The notes under the pieces: model-generated
Database searches by the model: none
Told to the model about the DNA's origin: nothing
Seen by the model: the letters and a program-made list of their open reading frames with translations, nothing else
Assembly (NCBI GenBank): GCA_941918925.1
Contig: OW799236.1
Span: 13,801,474 to 13,865,473 of the forward strand
Direction: 5' to 3'
DNA length: 64,000 nucleotides
Origin: Phyto melanocephala
Taxonomy: Eukaryota; Arthropoda; Insecta; Diptera; Rhinophoridae
Shown here: positions 37,720 to 50,625 of the stretch, one piece after another
How the letters are laid out: each line of letters starts with the position of its first letter
Numbering within the stretch: the first letter of the stretch is position 1
Program-made: the position numbers and the translations under genes

Positions 37720-40700
37720 TTAACCCGTAAAACCAGTGATGCCATTGCGTATTTTAATCTCCCGAGCAATATAACAGGCAAATAGAACGCCAAAGAACTG
37801 AAATATTAAAGCAAACATATTTTAGAGAATTTACAGTAGAAAAAATAACCACTTTATAGTCATACCTGTATGATGGCAAACACAATACCAGCTGCGCCCA
37901 AACTAACAGCATGAGCGGCTATATAGTTGGAGAATTCCGTTAGACAGCCCAACGAGTAACGGTTGGTGTCTTCATTTCTGGTGGTACAGCTAAAATTACC
38001 CACAATACCATTGGGTATGGAACAGCAGGATAAGGGTAATTCTTTTCCGAAATAGGGTTCCCAATCATTGTAGCTTTCAACGCCACAGCAGGTAAACTGA
38101 AATTTGCAATTATTTCAATTATTATAATAACATTTTAGATTTCGAACTACACACATTAATATATAGTGAAATTATTTACTTACAGTTTTTTCTACATAAT
38201 CCCACAATTCAGTGACATCATTTGTTTTACTCGTATTGTACTGCTTCAAGGAATTATTTAGGGTGCCTTTAATAAGACCCTGTGCTTCGGAACGCAAAAC
38301 ATAACCGCTTATGCCGGCTGCCAATTCCAAAATGAAAATCAAACCCAACAATACGGAAAATGTCAAGATTAAACAGTAGTTTTCTTTTAAGGCACCCCAA
38401 CAGCCGAAAAAGGCAAAAACAATAATGAATGCACCGATAACAATTAAGAATGTCGGTATCGAAAAGAATTTCGAAACCAAAAATATCTCATATTCAGTAT
38501 AGACGGCAGCAACGGCCACACCTACGGCAATTAAAATTATACCCGTTAGCTGGAATGAAAAAAAGAGAAGTTACAAATTTTTTGTTAATCGTACATAGAA
38601 TAAATAAATGATACTTCTACATATTTACTAAAAAACCGAGAAAAATTACTGCATTCGAAAGCAAATAAAGTTTTATAACTTTAATAAAAATCTCTAAACT
38701 AAAAGCACCAAAAATTCGAACGTTTAAGTGAAATTTCGATCGCTTTCGAATACCGTAATTTGACCTCTGATTTTTAAAATTTTTATATTATTTTAAATTT
38801 ACCTATGCTTCTTATTCTTAAGCGCATGTTTAATTTGCTTGTGATTAACAATGTAAGTAAGGTTAATGAAAGGGAACGAAAGCTAAGCAAATGCTTAAGC
38901 ATTTGGAGCGAATAGTCGATAAGATGGCTAAAAGACTAAAACCGGACGACGCACATAAATCTGAAGAGCACTCCTATATTAAGGGCGATCCATTAAGATA
39001 CATCTTTTTACTTGGGTTTATATGCCCTGAACTTCCATGACCTCAAGTTCTTTGGAAAACTAAACTTGGTTTAGCCATAACCTAATTTCGTGGATTAGAA
39101 ATATGTTAAGGAACAGATAATTAAATTGCAAGACTAATTGAGTAAGAATAAGGCACAAAGTATGTCAGGGAACCCTGCAGAATGGTATCTTATCTCCGTT
39201 CCTGTGGGTAACCACCATACATAGTCTACTAAGAATTATATCAAACAAGGGTTTAAAATCATTTATTAATGTTGCGATACTGATCAAGGAAAAAATCCTC
39301 AGGAGTTTAACAGAAGCTCTGAATATATCTTACAACTGGTTCAAGAATATAAGGGTCAATGTTAACTCGAACAAGACGAAAATCTATTTGTAACCAGAAA
39401 AAGGAAGATACGCTTGTGTGAACCAAGAAGGATTAAAAAAACCATGTTTAACCTTATATTTCGTCTATACAATGGCTTATGAATTCGTCAAATGCAAATC
39501 CGATGGACCATATCATCTGTGTTTTTTTTTTTGGAGAGTACGATGAGTTGCAAAAATATGCTAGTATGGATGAGCAGAAAAAAGCTATTTTACGGGAATG
39601 TGGCAAAATATTACAAAATCATATTTGTGCAGCATGCAACTTATTTTTTAACTGTTCGAAACTTGTAATAAGTACTCGCCACCATTACATGACTTTATCA
39701 CAATCGTACAATAAAACCAGGACAAATTTATTTATTAGGAAGTCTTGATGTGTCAGTTGTTGTTTTTTCTTCACTAATTTTAAATTTCAGCTGTTTATAG
39801 ACAGACAACAATTCTCTCTTTTCTTTTATTTACTTCAAATGTCATACTCCATATATGTATAAAAATTATAAACAAAAAAAAAATCCCTCCTAGTGGCGTC
39901 TACCTGATAAATAAATTTACTTTGAATCTAACACTAAGCATTGACTCATGTAAAGCATATTGCAGTTTAAGATATTTTATTTTTCTAAATTTTAAAATTT
40001 GTATTTGCATTTGTACAAACGTAGTTTGCAACAAAAACCAGATCCGCTCTAATTTCTAGCTAATTTTTGCTCTTTGGACAACATTTAACTAAAGTGTGTA
40101 AATTGTTACAAAAGTCACAAAAATTGAAATTGTACATTTCCGTATTTTTGATGACGTGAGTACTTTTATAATGAAATCAGTGTTGTCAACTTTGAAGTTT
40201 TAAAAAGCACAACAAATAAGAAAAAAACGCGTAATTTTTCAAAAAGGCGAAATTTCAAACTTTTTATTCTATTTATTCAAAAAGACTATAAAATTCCACA
40301 CAAAAACAAAATAAGTTCCCCTCGCTCCTATTAGAAGCATTAAAGTCTCAAATAAATTTCCATATAATTTAATAAAAAATATTAAATATTTAAACAAAAC
40401 TACTTTGCTATGTCCTATGCTCCTTATAAGAACGAAAGAAACCTACATTCACATATATTTTGCAAAAAAAATGTAGTGCTGTTAGTTGCCCCTTTCCCTC
40501 TGGAATAACTTATGATACAACTGGCAACAAAACTGGGGGGTTATTATGTAATTCGATTCGAATCGTAAATACATTCGAAAAGAATTTCCGGTTCGAAAAG
40601 AAATTCTTATTATATAGTACTTTCGAAACGTCTGCACAGTTGTATATAAAATTTTAAGGGAAAAACGAAATGATGCCAAGTTTTAATATGTAAAAACTTG

Positions 40701-43700
40701 GCAGCATTTTGCATAGTTTTGTTTAAATGTCAAAATTGAATACAAAAAATTTAAAAATATACAAAGAAACAAAAAAGATATATAAATAAAAACGTAAAAA
40801 TGGATTGTTTTTTGTTGTGGGAAAGTGATGAAGAAGATGTTGTTCCAGAAAGAGTTCAAAGAAAGTATATAAGAGATACATCGAGTATTATGTAACTCAC
40901 TGAAAATTCGTAAGTAATTTAATTTAAACAGAAAAGCGCGTATAAAAATTTTATTAAATAAAGAAAAATACTTTCGGGTTCGTGAAAAGTTTTCAGCTTA
41001 GTAAAAACGCATTTATGTACGTACTCAATTCCAACAGCAGTGATTTAAAAGCACCACAATGATCTACTGCCGTCCCTCCTATTTTAAAATTGGCAGCCAC
41101 CTTGAAATTTCTTGCGCAAGGTGGTTATCAACATCAGATTGGACAAGACCAAATAAAAACATTTATTGAAAGAGTAAAATAATAATAATTCAGTGAAACT
41201 AATAGCTACATATGTGAGAAAACTAAAAAACAAAATAATATAATAAACAGGCACATAAAAACTAATAATATAAACATAAAAATTCATAAAAGAAGAATAA
41301 AACATAAAAATTCATAAAAAAATTTACATAGCAAAACCTCAACCATTTCTTTTGCTTTCTAATTCAAATATTTTTCTTTTTAGTTCAAGATTTTCAATTT
41401 CGCAATTCGTTCTTTCCAATTTATTTTTCTTCATAAAGTCATACTTTTCTCTTTTATACACCTTTTTTAAAAGATTCCCTTTAAACATGTTCAAAATCAA
41501 ATCCATTTTTTTATTACTTAAATATAAAATTCATATACTTATATCTTAAAAGTTTTTATTTAACTTTTGTTTATAAAATAATAATATGCACATGAATTTC
41601 CGCAAACAAAATGGCATTCGAAAGAAATACGTACGTTACTAACACTTTTGACTTTTGCTTTCGTACTATGTAGTTGCATTTTCGAAAGGGATTTTTTGTT
41701 TTCCGAAAGGGGGTAGAAAAATCCCAAAATTTACGTACGTTCGGAGATAAATTTCCGAAAATCGTACTACATAATACAATTTTTACGAATTCGTATTTTT
41801 TTCGATTCAAATCGAATTACATAATAACCCCCCTGATGTCCTATTTGCTATCGATAATTGATAATTGATCAATAGGTCTATAGATATTTTATGATTAATA
41901 TCAACTAACTACACTCTTTGAATTATTAAATATGGTAATATTAATATGAACATTGCTATATTTGTTAATAACAATCCCTACAAGAAACGAATGACTGAAA
42001 CTAACACATACAAAATGTTTGTACTACTAACACTATTGTAGCAATTTAATATATAATTCCTGCTACAGGAAAAATAATGCGTATGCAAGAGTGAGACAAA
42101 TAATGTATGTTGATTTCTTGACGTTTAAAATTCGAAAACTATTGCGAAAAATTTTTAATTCAGTGTAACAAAAAGTAATTTTTATTAAACAATTTGCAGT
42201 TCTTTCGACGAGGTTTTTTTTTATAAAATACTCAAGAAATAAAAGGTAAGCACGAAAGGTAGCAGCCAAACATAAATATGTATATGCCTGTGCATATTTT
42301 CATAATTTTTACTTTTAGCAATTCCAGCCATAATACCAATGACGCTAATACCATGGCAAAGGATTAAATTGAGCCCATCTGGGAAGCAGTGAAATGAACG
42401 TATTAATGGTAATAATAAAGTTAATGTAATGAAATATATAATAATAAATAATATAAAAGATAATAAATTTTGTTTTATTGTACGAGTACAATATATACCT
42501 GGTTAGCTTAAACCGATATATATGTTAAGTGTGACTACTATTTATATTATATTTGATTATAAACAGCTGTAGTGTAAGTAGTCCAGATATATGTTTTGCA
42601 GTCGACAGAACTAATAAGTAAGAGAAATATGCAAAATCACATGTACACAAAAGTTTTAGTATTTTTTTTTCACATTGCCCTTAAGAAACTAATATAACCG
42701 GTCAAATGACCGTCACTGTTCTTGTAGGGAACTTCATCCGGATGTTAATTGTTCTGTTAAATTGTTAACTGAATAGCAATTTGTTTTCTTATTTTCATTT
42801 TTATTTATACATGTTCGTACAAGCTGAAAAGAGCTTTCAATATTCCAATTTAATTTTTAATATATACAATACGTTTGCTTAACTTGAAACTTTACTTACG
42901 TATTAAGTTCTAAAGACAACATAATTTTGTATCTAATAAACCATACAAGATGTCAAGAAACGAGTACCGAAATTAAATTATTATAAATAATATGAAATAT
43001 ATAATCCACTCATAAGTATTTTTGTAAATGGTTACTAATTTAAAACAATAATTATAGTTAAGCTTCATATCATTACAACAAGTATTTTTTTTTTTATTTT
43101 ATATCTTCAATTTACTCCTACAAAAATCGCTTTCAATGAAAAAAATAAATAAATTTTAAATTTGGTGTCACCAAAAAAAAAAAAAAAAAATAAGTAAGAG
43201 CATTAAAAATTTAAATAATTAGCACCGAGCACTGACTCAAAAATTTTTCGCTACAAAAATTTTTAAAAGCACTAAAAAACAGTGCAAAAATCACCAAGTT
43301 AACAACGCTGTATGAAATTATATATAAATTTTTAGAAGGCCTCAGAACAACAGTTAACATAATTATTTTTTTTAATTTTTGTAAATTCTAATTCGCTTTG
43401 TTATACATTTGACAACTTGTTTTAAACCAACAACAATAGTTATTCAATTTTATCATAAAATATGTTTAATCTTATCATTTTTTTTTTAACAACAGAAATC
43501 TTTGTTTATTAAAACAACAAAAAAAAAACGTTTAAAACACTTTAATTAATCATTTGTTTGTTTTTTTTAAGTTGACTTTAATTTCATTAATAATTTTTAA
43601 AAAATCCTTGGTTAATGTCATTCAATGTAAATGGCAGGGGAAATATATTTTTATAAATTTTGTGTAAAAATGTGTTTTTTATTTGACCGCATTTTATTCG

Positions 43701-44859
43701 CGGTCTGTTGATGTAGGTGTTATGCTCAGCTGGGAGTTGCTCGTACGTCACTACGACGTATTAAAAAAGATTTACGGTTATTTCCATATAAAGAGCAGTT
43801 TGTGCAGGAATTAAATCCCACAGATCGTTGTCCACGTCTAAAGTTGGCAGTAAATAAAACCAGAAATAAAATCGACTTTATTAATTTTATCTTTACAATA
43901 TCCGAGTTCTCATCTGAGTTTACCAACTCCTTTGCGTTCAAGCATAAAATCTTTGAATTTTTTAATTTAGAATAGCTGCCCACAAGTATATTTGGGTCAA
44001 CTTAAAATAATTTCTATAATTTTTGAATATTAGAAGAGCTTTAAACTAATATTTAATAACTCAACTCAAATAAGAAATCAGATGGCGAAAAGGACGCTGA
44101 AGAATCTGATTATGAGTGATGAATCTTTTTTTCATTTCAATGGCTTTGTTTCTAAGCAGAACTGTGGGCTCTGAAGTTCTTAAAATCCATTTGCCATCAT
44201 CATTGTTGTGAAACATTATAGAAAGATAATGTTTTTTATTTATTTCGCTTCCTTTATTGTTTCTCATTTATTAGTACATGCAAGCATTTACTGTGTCTCT
44301 CACTTTTATAATACATGTTATTGTTTTATTGCGATGAATTTTTGCTTTTTTTTTAACGAAAAATTAATAAGTAAATTAACGTAGTTGATTAAAGAAAATA
44401 AAATTATTTTGATGAATTTAATGCAATAGCTAATAGGTGAGTACATAGTATGTTAACAAGTTCATTGTTTAACAAAATATATGATTGTAATAGTATATAC
44501 ATAAGTATATATAAATATATATTTATTCCCGTAGTTCCAGTGTGGAGCATAGGGCCATCGTATTTGATTAACAAAAATGTTGTTCATTTGATTACACACT
44601 GAGCACTTTTAGCAAACAGAGAATATTTTTTAATCCCTTATTTTGTTATTCACGTACCATCTCTTTAAGAAATGTAATGGCTTTGACAACGTATGGTGGT
44701 AAACTTTTAACAAACTTTACACTATTATTTTTTTATTCTATCTATTTTTCAAACAACACATACTTAAAATAAATTTTATTTCAAACTTACCATAAATACT
44801 AAATTAAAAGCAAATAAAACATATTTAATGCAATTCGCACTTCCCGTAAGCAAAGACAT
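37720..44859 (-). CDS. Tsp29Fa: Tetraspanin, Tsp29Fa-like (CD63 group)
   Basis: Exons in coding order: 44791-44859, 38184-38549, 37866-38096 and 37720-37797. All junctions are phase 0, and the protein is 247 residues. Membrane segments lie near 12-38, 54-77, 82-107 and 208-232. The CCG motif is at 148-150, LSCC ends at 170, and further Cys lie at 182 and 196 in the large loop. Sequons at N121, N128 and N179 suggest a glycosylated loop. The tail is short, ending GITGFTG. CD63-type tetraspanins work in late endosomes and at the plasma membrane; partners are not visible. The same exon phases and orientation as the gene at 25721-32445 support tandem duplication. The first intron (38550-44790) is over 6 kb and holds a Harbinger, a MITE and a mariner remnant. 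Family certain, symbol by likely synteny. Confidence 0.94.
39718..39924 (+). repeat. MITE family C, copy 3
   Basis: GGACAAATTTATTTATTAGG at the left and ACCTGATAAATAAATTTACT at the right, with the GTCAGTTGTTGTTTTTTCTTC interior. It is the most diverged of the four copies. No clear duplication. Confidence 0.55.
40536..41832 (+). mobile_element. PIF/Harbinger-like element, CTG target duplication
   Basis: The ends GGGGGTTATTATGTAATTCG are inverted at 40536 and 41832, and the match runs about 30 bp. CTG directly flanks both sides (40533-40535 and 41833-41835), fitting the 3 bp CWG/TWA duplications of PIF/Harbinger. The element is 1297 bp, much shorter than a full copy, and the transposase inside is only partial. 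Confidence 0.75.
40801..41180 (+). pseudogene. Harbinger transposase remnant
   Basis: MDCFLLWESDEEDVVPER followed by RKYIRDTSSIM (40801-40892) matches the acidic N terminus and the R-R-x-YxRD segment of insect Harbinger nucleases. A TAA then interrupts. After a possible 22 bp intron remnant and frameshifts, PILKLAATLKFLAQGGY (about 41077-41127) matches the conserved helical region ahead of the DDE domain. The DDE catalytic part is absent. Confidence 0.65.
43735..44240 (+). pseudogene. Mariner-like transposase remnant
   Basis: LRLFPYKEQFVQELNPTD (about 43778-43831) matches the linker before the DDE domain of DD41D-like mariners. MSDESFFHFNGFVSKQNC (about 44110-44163) matches the first Asp block. 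The two parts are separated by unrelated AT-rich sequence. It lies in intron 1 of the Tsp29Fa-like gene. Confidence 0.6.
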
Positions 44860-45504
44860 CGTGTTCGAATCAATTTAAATCTGTAAAGAACAACAATTAA
44901 AAGGAAAAAACTTGGAACATAATTTGTTGCTGTTATTGTTTTTAAAATTAATTAGAACTTAATTAGTTTTATTTTTGTAACGTATTCGATTAAGGGCCAT
45001 TATTACAACCTGCCTTTAGTTAAAGGTAGGATTTTGTCTGCCCGATAATTAACTTTGCATTATTACAACTTCCATTTTTTATTGTAAATGTTAATAACAA
45101 TAATAATATTTAATAGATAAAAAAATAATAAATTAAGGGTTTATAATTCCAAGCCATTTATCTGTCCGGCAAAATCCTGCTTTTAGCTAACGGCAAGTTG
45201 GCCCTAAAACATTTTTCATATTTATATACATATATTTTCCATATTTTTTGTGTTTTGTTCTAATCACTTGGTATACCTTTTGTTGTCTTATCTAGAGATA
45301 TAAATAATAAAATTTTGAACTAATTAAGTTACCAACTGAAATGTTTGATAAATACTCGACTCTTCTACTGAACTTAGTAATAAAATTAGAATTTCAACAA
45401 AAATATAATAAAACTGTAAATTAAAAAATTTTTAAGGGAATTGACACAAAGCATACATATTCATAAGGTACATATATGCATCGCGGCAACAAACACAACA
45501 ATTC

Positions 45505-46254
45505 AACAAGTAAGAGTGCTAAATTCGGCCGTGCCGAATCTTATATACCCTTCACAACGTGTTGTCATGCAATAACAATAGTTTGTACCACCATTCATCT
45601 CATATGAAATATGTACATACAGATAAAAAACATCCCATTGCAATATTATAAATTGAGTTTACGTATGTGTTTCAAAAAAAAATACAAAAATAAAAAATAA
45701 AAATATTGAAAACAAAAACAACAATAAAAAAATTATTAAAATAAAAATTGTTTAAAAATATTTAAAAAAAAAATATTTTTTAAAAAATTAATAAAATTAT
45801 AAAAAACAAATAAAAAAAATAATAAAAATATAAATAATATATTAAATAAAATAAAATAAATTTTTTTTGGCTCAGCTGGGATTCGATGCCAGGTTTACTT
45901 TAACCAGTATATATGTATGTTGTTGTTGTAATTGTGAAAAAAAACGAGGTGGTCGTGGTTTTTTGCTCATACCTCAGAAAGTTATGGGGCGATTGTGCTG
46001 AATTTCAATTGCGATTAATTCCCTGATATTTTCAAAAGATTGATACCATACACAGATCTGAGGAACATATAGTTGCTTCTAAAATTTGATTTCAACCAAC
46101 ACACGGACAGACGGTCAGGGCTTAATCGACTCCTCTATTCATAAGCTTTCAGAAAAGATATACTTTATGGGGCCGGAAATGCAAATTGTAGAAATTACAA
46201 ACGGAATGACAAAGCTATATATACCCTTGTGCACCACAGGTGAAGGGTATAAAA
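45505..46254 (-). repeat. Family A repeat, copy 3
   Basis: On the minus strand it starts TATACCCTTCACCTGTGGTG, with CATTCCGTTTGTAATTTCTAC inside, passes a tRNA-like piece, and ends GATTCGGCACGGCCGAATTT then CACTCTTACTTGTTG. It is the uninterrupted counterpart of 33271-34865. An open frame at 46086-46358 overlaps it and is not a gene. Confidence 0.65.
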
Positions 46255-46434
46255 ACACATGCATTTTGTTTTTGTATAAATGTCTGTATATGTCACACAG
46301 TTTTTTTTTTATTTTTTTCTTTAATTTCAACAATAATTTTAAAGAAACTTTAATGTAAAAATTTTATATACTCGATTTTTTACTTTTTAAAACGTTTTAA
46401 ACAAAGTGAAACTGAAAATTATTAATTGTAGCAG

Positions 46435-49049
46435 AACAAGTAAGAGCACTATATTGTCCCGATTTTTTGATACCCACCACCAATTTGATGTACTTTTATA
46501 GCACAGAATTTATTATTTTGTTATTAACGGTAATCGGTATGGAATAATTTGTTTATACTTAAATATGTATCACTTTCTTTGTGTAACTGCGATATGCTGT
46601 TAAAATATTTTTGTAAATTTAGTCTTTCAATAAAATTGGGCGTTAAAGTAGGCTTGTCAAAGTAGTTTCTGCTAATACAAAAAACTAAGATATTTCAATA
46701 TAAACCTTTATTCTTAAACAACTTTGTCCGTAGAGAAATTATATGAATTTGAGATAAAGCGTTTTATGGGAGGGAGGTGGTCGTTAAAGTGAGCGTGTCA
46801 CCTTCATTTTGTGGCAAACTAATGACATTGACTAGAGAGCTATTTGTACAAAATTTCATCATCATACCTCTAATTTTGTCAGTTTTATAAGTTCTTAAAT
46901 TTCATTAACAGTAGATTACGTAAAAAGTGGGCGTTATAGTAGGCGTGTCGAAGTAGTTTCTGCTACAAAATTCAACTCAAATATTTCAATATAGATTCTT
47001 TTATTCTTCCAAAATCTTTATTCATAAAGAAATTATATGAATTTAAGATAAAACATTATATGGGAGGCGGGCGTGTCACATTTTTTTTTCCGTTAGTCAA
47101 AGCCTTTGACTAAGAAGCAATGTTTGCAAATTTTTAGAATTGTACATCTTATTTTGTCAGTTATATTACGTTTAAAATTTTGAATATACAAAAAAATAAA
47201 CTGTGCGGTATAAATTTTCGTACATTTTGATCTGTAATTAATTCCTTTCCTAATGCATAGATTTAGATGATTTTCGGGAAAAAATACTGTTTTTACTTAG
47301 AAAATATACATTCGAAATTTCACGACTCTACGTTAATGCGTTTGAACACAATTGCATTTTATTCGATGTTGGAAGGACATGGTTTTTTTGACCTGCTCTT
47401 GCATTACGAGCTATAACTCTCTTCATAATATTCTGATTTAGCCTATTTTCAATACCAAACAAACCTTGTGTAAAAAAAAAAATTGTGAAAAAATGTGAGC
47501 CACCTAGCTTTTTCGGTTTGAGCACTATCGTGCTTTTAACCGACAGACGGATGGACAAAACCAGATCATCATAAAATGAAACCAAGATTCAGAAAATATA
47601 TAATTTATGGGGTCTAAAATGGATTTTTCGATGTGTTACAAACGGAATGGCAAAATGAATACAACCCCACAATTTTTTTGGTGGCGGATAAAAAAAGGAA
47701 ATCACTAAACGCGTTTTCAAGAAGGTATTTGTTATCTGCATACGAAAAGGTTCTGAAAAAAAATTTCTTTTAGCTTTCAAAATTCTTTAAAAAATTTATA
47801 ATTCATATGGGACAGTTTTTCTTTACCTTTAACTACCCTTGCAACACATGTAGTTTTTTTTATTATTTATCTATGATTTATTAGCACAAGCGTTTGAAAT
47901 TCACACATTAATAAATATACTTGAATACATACATACATACGCACAAACATACCAATCACACAACAATGGCAATAATATTTAAACAACTTTATTTTATTTG
48001 TTTGCATTTTTTATACCCATAACCAAAAAACGGTAGAGGTATAATCATTTTGTCATTCCGCTTGTTACACATCAAAATATATATTTTAGACCCCAAAAAG
48101 TATATATTTTCTGAAATCTGGTTTAATTTTAGGACGATCCAGCTATTTTCGGCCATATGTCTATCTGTTGAAAGCACGATAGAGCTCGAAGCGAAAAAAT
48201 TAGGAGGATCAAATTTTGCCAGAATATTTTTAATATACAAGGTTTGTTTGGTATAGAAAATGCGCTAAATCGGTGTATTAGGAAGAGAGTTATAGCTCGA
48301 AATGCAAAAGTAGATTTAAAAAACAATGTTCTTTCTACATCGAATAAATTTAGATTCGATTTGCTTTGACGTAGAGCAATTAAATTTCATAAGTATATTT
48401 CCTAAGTAAAAAAATATCTTTCCTTTATATCTATAGATCAAAATGTATGATAATTTATACTGCAAAGTTCTCTTTCGGTATATTTAGCAATTAAAACGCA
48501 AAAAAAAACTGACAAATTTAGATGCACGATTTTGAAATTTTGCAAACATGGCTTTTTGATTCAAAGACTTGTATAACGTAAAATTAATGTGACACGCCCA
48601 CTTTAATGCCTACCTCCCATATAACACTTTATCTTCTTAAATTAATATTATTTCTAGATGGACGAAAAAAAACTGTAATGGATTATCTAAATTAAATTCA
48701 AACATTAATATAATTTTAAAAGTAGGAGGTGACATGCCCACATAAAGCTAATATTTTTTTTTAACTACCTCTGGCTACCTAATTATGCTCTACAGTTTCC
48801 GTAAAAATAAAATATTTTAATAAAAAAGAGTCAGTAGTATTACTCCTAATGTAGAAATACTTAACGTAAAAAAATATTACAAACAAATTGAAGGTACCCA
48901 AACAAAGTAACACATATTTTAGTATTAGAGATTATTTCATAGTGATAACTGTTAATAACAAAATAATAAATTTTGTGGTATAAAAGTACAAAAAATTGAT
49001 GGTGGGTATTAAAAATTCGTCACAGCCGAATATAGTGCTCTTACTTGTT
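46435..49049. mobile_element. 2.6 kb inverted-repeat (foldback) element
   Basis: The left end AACAAGTAAGAGCACTATAT is repeated inverted at the right end (ATATAGTGCTCTTACTTGTT). Similarity continues inward for roughly 1.2 kb on each side through ATACCCACCA, GGCGTGTCAC and GAGTTATAGCTCG-type blocks, leaving a centre near 47690-48005. Part of the left arm (about 46560-46900) is itself duplicated at about 46900-47200. Open frames at 47328-48326 are arm sequence, not genes. Confidence 0.65.
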
Positions 49050-49790
49050 TTAAAACTTATTTGTGTCGTGTTGTACGTGGCCGCAAATAATGACCAATTT
49101 TTGTTAAATACGTATTTGATATATACATATCGTGCCCTAACAGTGAAAATAAGCTAACTGACTTATTTTCCGAATTGTTCTCCAGCCTCTAACACCTCGT
49201 CTATTTAAATATTAAGTTGATAGTAATAATAATTACAGAAATTTAAGAGATTCAATTTTAACGTAAACTACACCCACCTTTTTGTGTGACTGCCAAATTA
49301 ACGTAACGTAATAAAGACAAGATTTTATATCAAATATACTAGATTTCGCCCAGGTGTAAATATACCATAACCTGTTAGAAATGTAAGCGACAAAATTAAC
49401 GTAACTGAAAAAAAAATATTTATTAAAAACTATGAAAAATTTTATATAGTATATAAGTTGCATAAAATCGTTGGCAGGGTTCATTTTAATTTTCATAAAA
49501 AAATGAGAACATAAGTTTAAAATCCTTCAACTGCAAAATTAAGTTATTGTGAGTTACGTTATATTAGCGGTTATGGCTCGATATATATATGAATGTACAA
49601 GTAGAGGAAATTATAGCTAAATTGCTAGTTCTTAACACTCTCACTCCCTTTTAAAATGTCTCAAAACACTTATTGTGCAATTACTTTTAGATAAAGGTCT
49701 ATAAATCAATAAAATAGTAATGATAGGGTTACAATAGTAATGATATCAATATTTTTGTTTGCATGTCCAGAACTACTCCAATTAAGCAAT

Positions 49791-49793
49791 CTC

Positions 49794-49845
<52 letters not shown>

Positions 49846-49846
49846 A
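49791..49846 (+). repeat. (CT)n microsatellite
   Basis: Nearly pure CT dinucleotide run of about 55 bases. Confidence 0.95.
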
Positions 49847-50237
49847 TAGTAAATGTTGATGAATTATTTTTGTTATTTATTACAACTGAAGAAAGAACCT
49901 AATTTCTGTATTGTTATCTGTGTTTGTATGTTTTTGTTATTGTCAAAAGCTTTTTTTGTCCACCTGCCAATTAGCCATACAACTGGAAAATTCTAGAACT
50001 AGAATACGAACAAGTTCTAGATATTTTGTGTGTAATTTGTAAAAGTTTATTAAATATTAATCAACGACCTTTAATGTATAATAAACGAAAGAGTGGTATG
50101 TGTGTGTTGGGGCTAAACAATATGAATTAAATTTGTTTTAATGTTTTAAGTTTTCTATTGTTGCGCGTACTTCTCGATTTATTGCACTTAAGTTTGAATT
50201 TTTAAAGAAAATTTGTTTATTATTTAAAAATCCTTTC

Positions 50238-50625
50238 AGCCACCCTAAACCTATGCCATACTGCATGAGGGTTCAGCAAGCAAACCCATTAAAGTAAACG
50301 TAGGAGTTCGTCAAGGTTGTGTTCTGTCTCCACTACTGTTTAACATAGTACTTGACGTAGTTATGAACCACTGTATGGATATGCATCATGGTATTTCCTG
50401 GGGCCTTCATGATAGGTTAGATGATATTGATTATGCAGATGACGTCTGTCTTCTATCCCACCGCTTCTCTAGCATGCAACATGAAATCTGTGTTTCTGTA
50501 TGGCTGTGAAACCTGGAATATTTCGATTCGGGAAATGAGTTGTATGCAAGCTTTTGTAAACCGCTGCCTCAGGCGTATACACAGGATATTCTGGCCTGTC
50601 ACAATATCAAATTAGGACTTATGGA
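50238..50625 (+). pseudogene. Non-LTR retrotransposon (LINE) remnant
   Basis: GVRQGCVLSPLLFNIVLD followed by the catalytic block IDYADDVCLL is reverse-transcriptase palm. The sequence then jumps to MKSVFLYGCETWNISIRE, a C-terminal LINE block, so an internal deletion joins the two parts around 50470. There is no intact 5' or 3' end. Confidence 0.8.

Noticed and set aside
46086..48326. Several 60-90 codon open frames
   Set aside because: They lie in the family A copy and in the arms of the foldback element. Their translations follow the repeat sequence, not a protein family.
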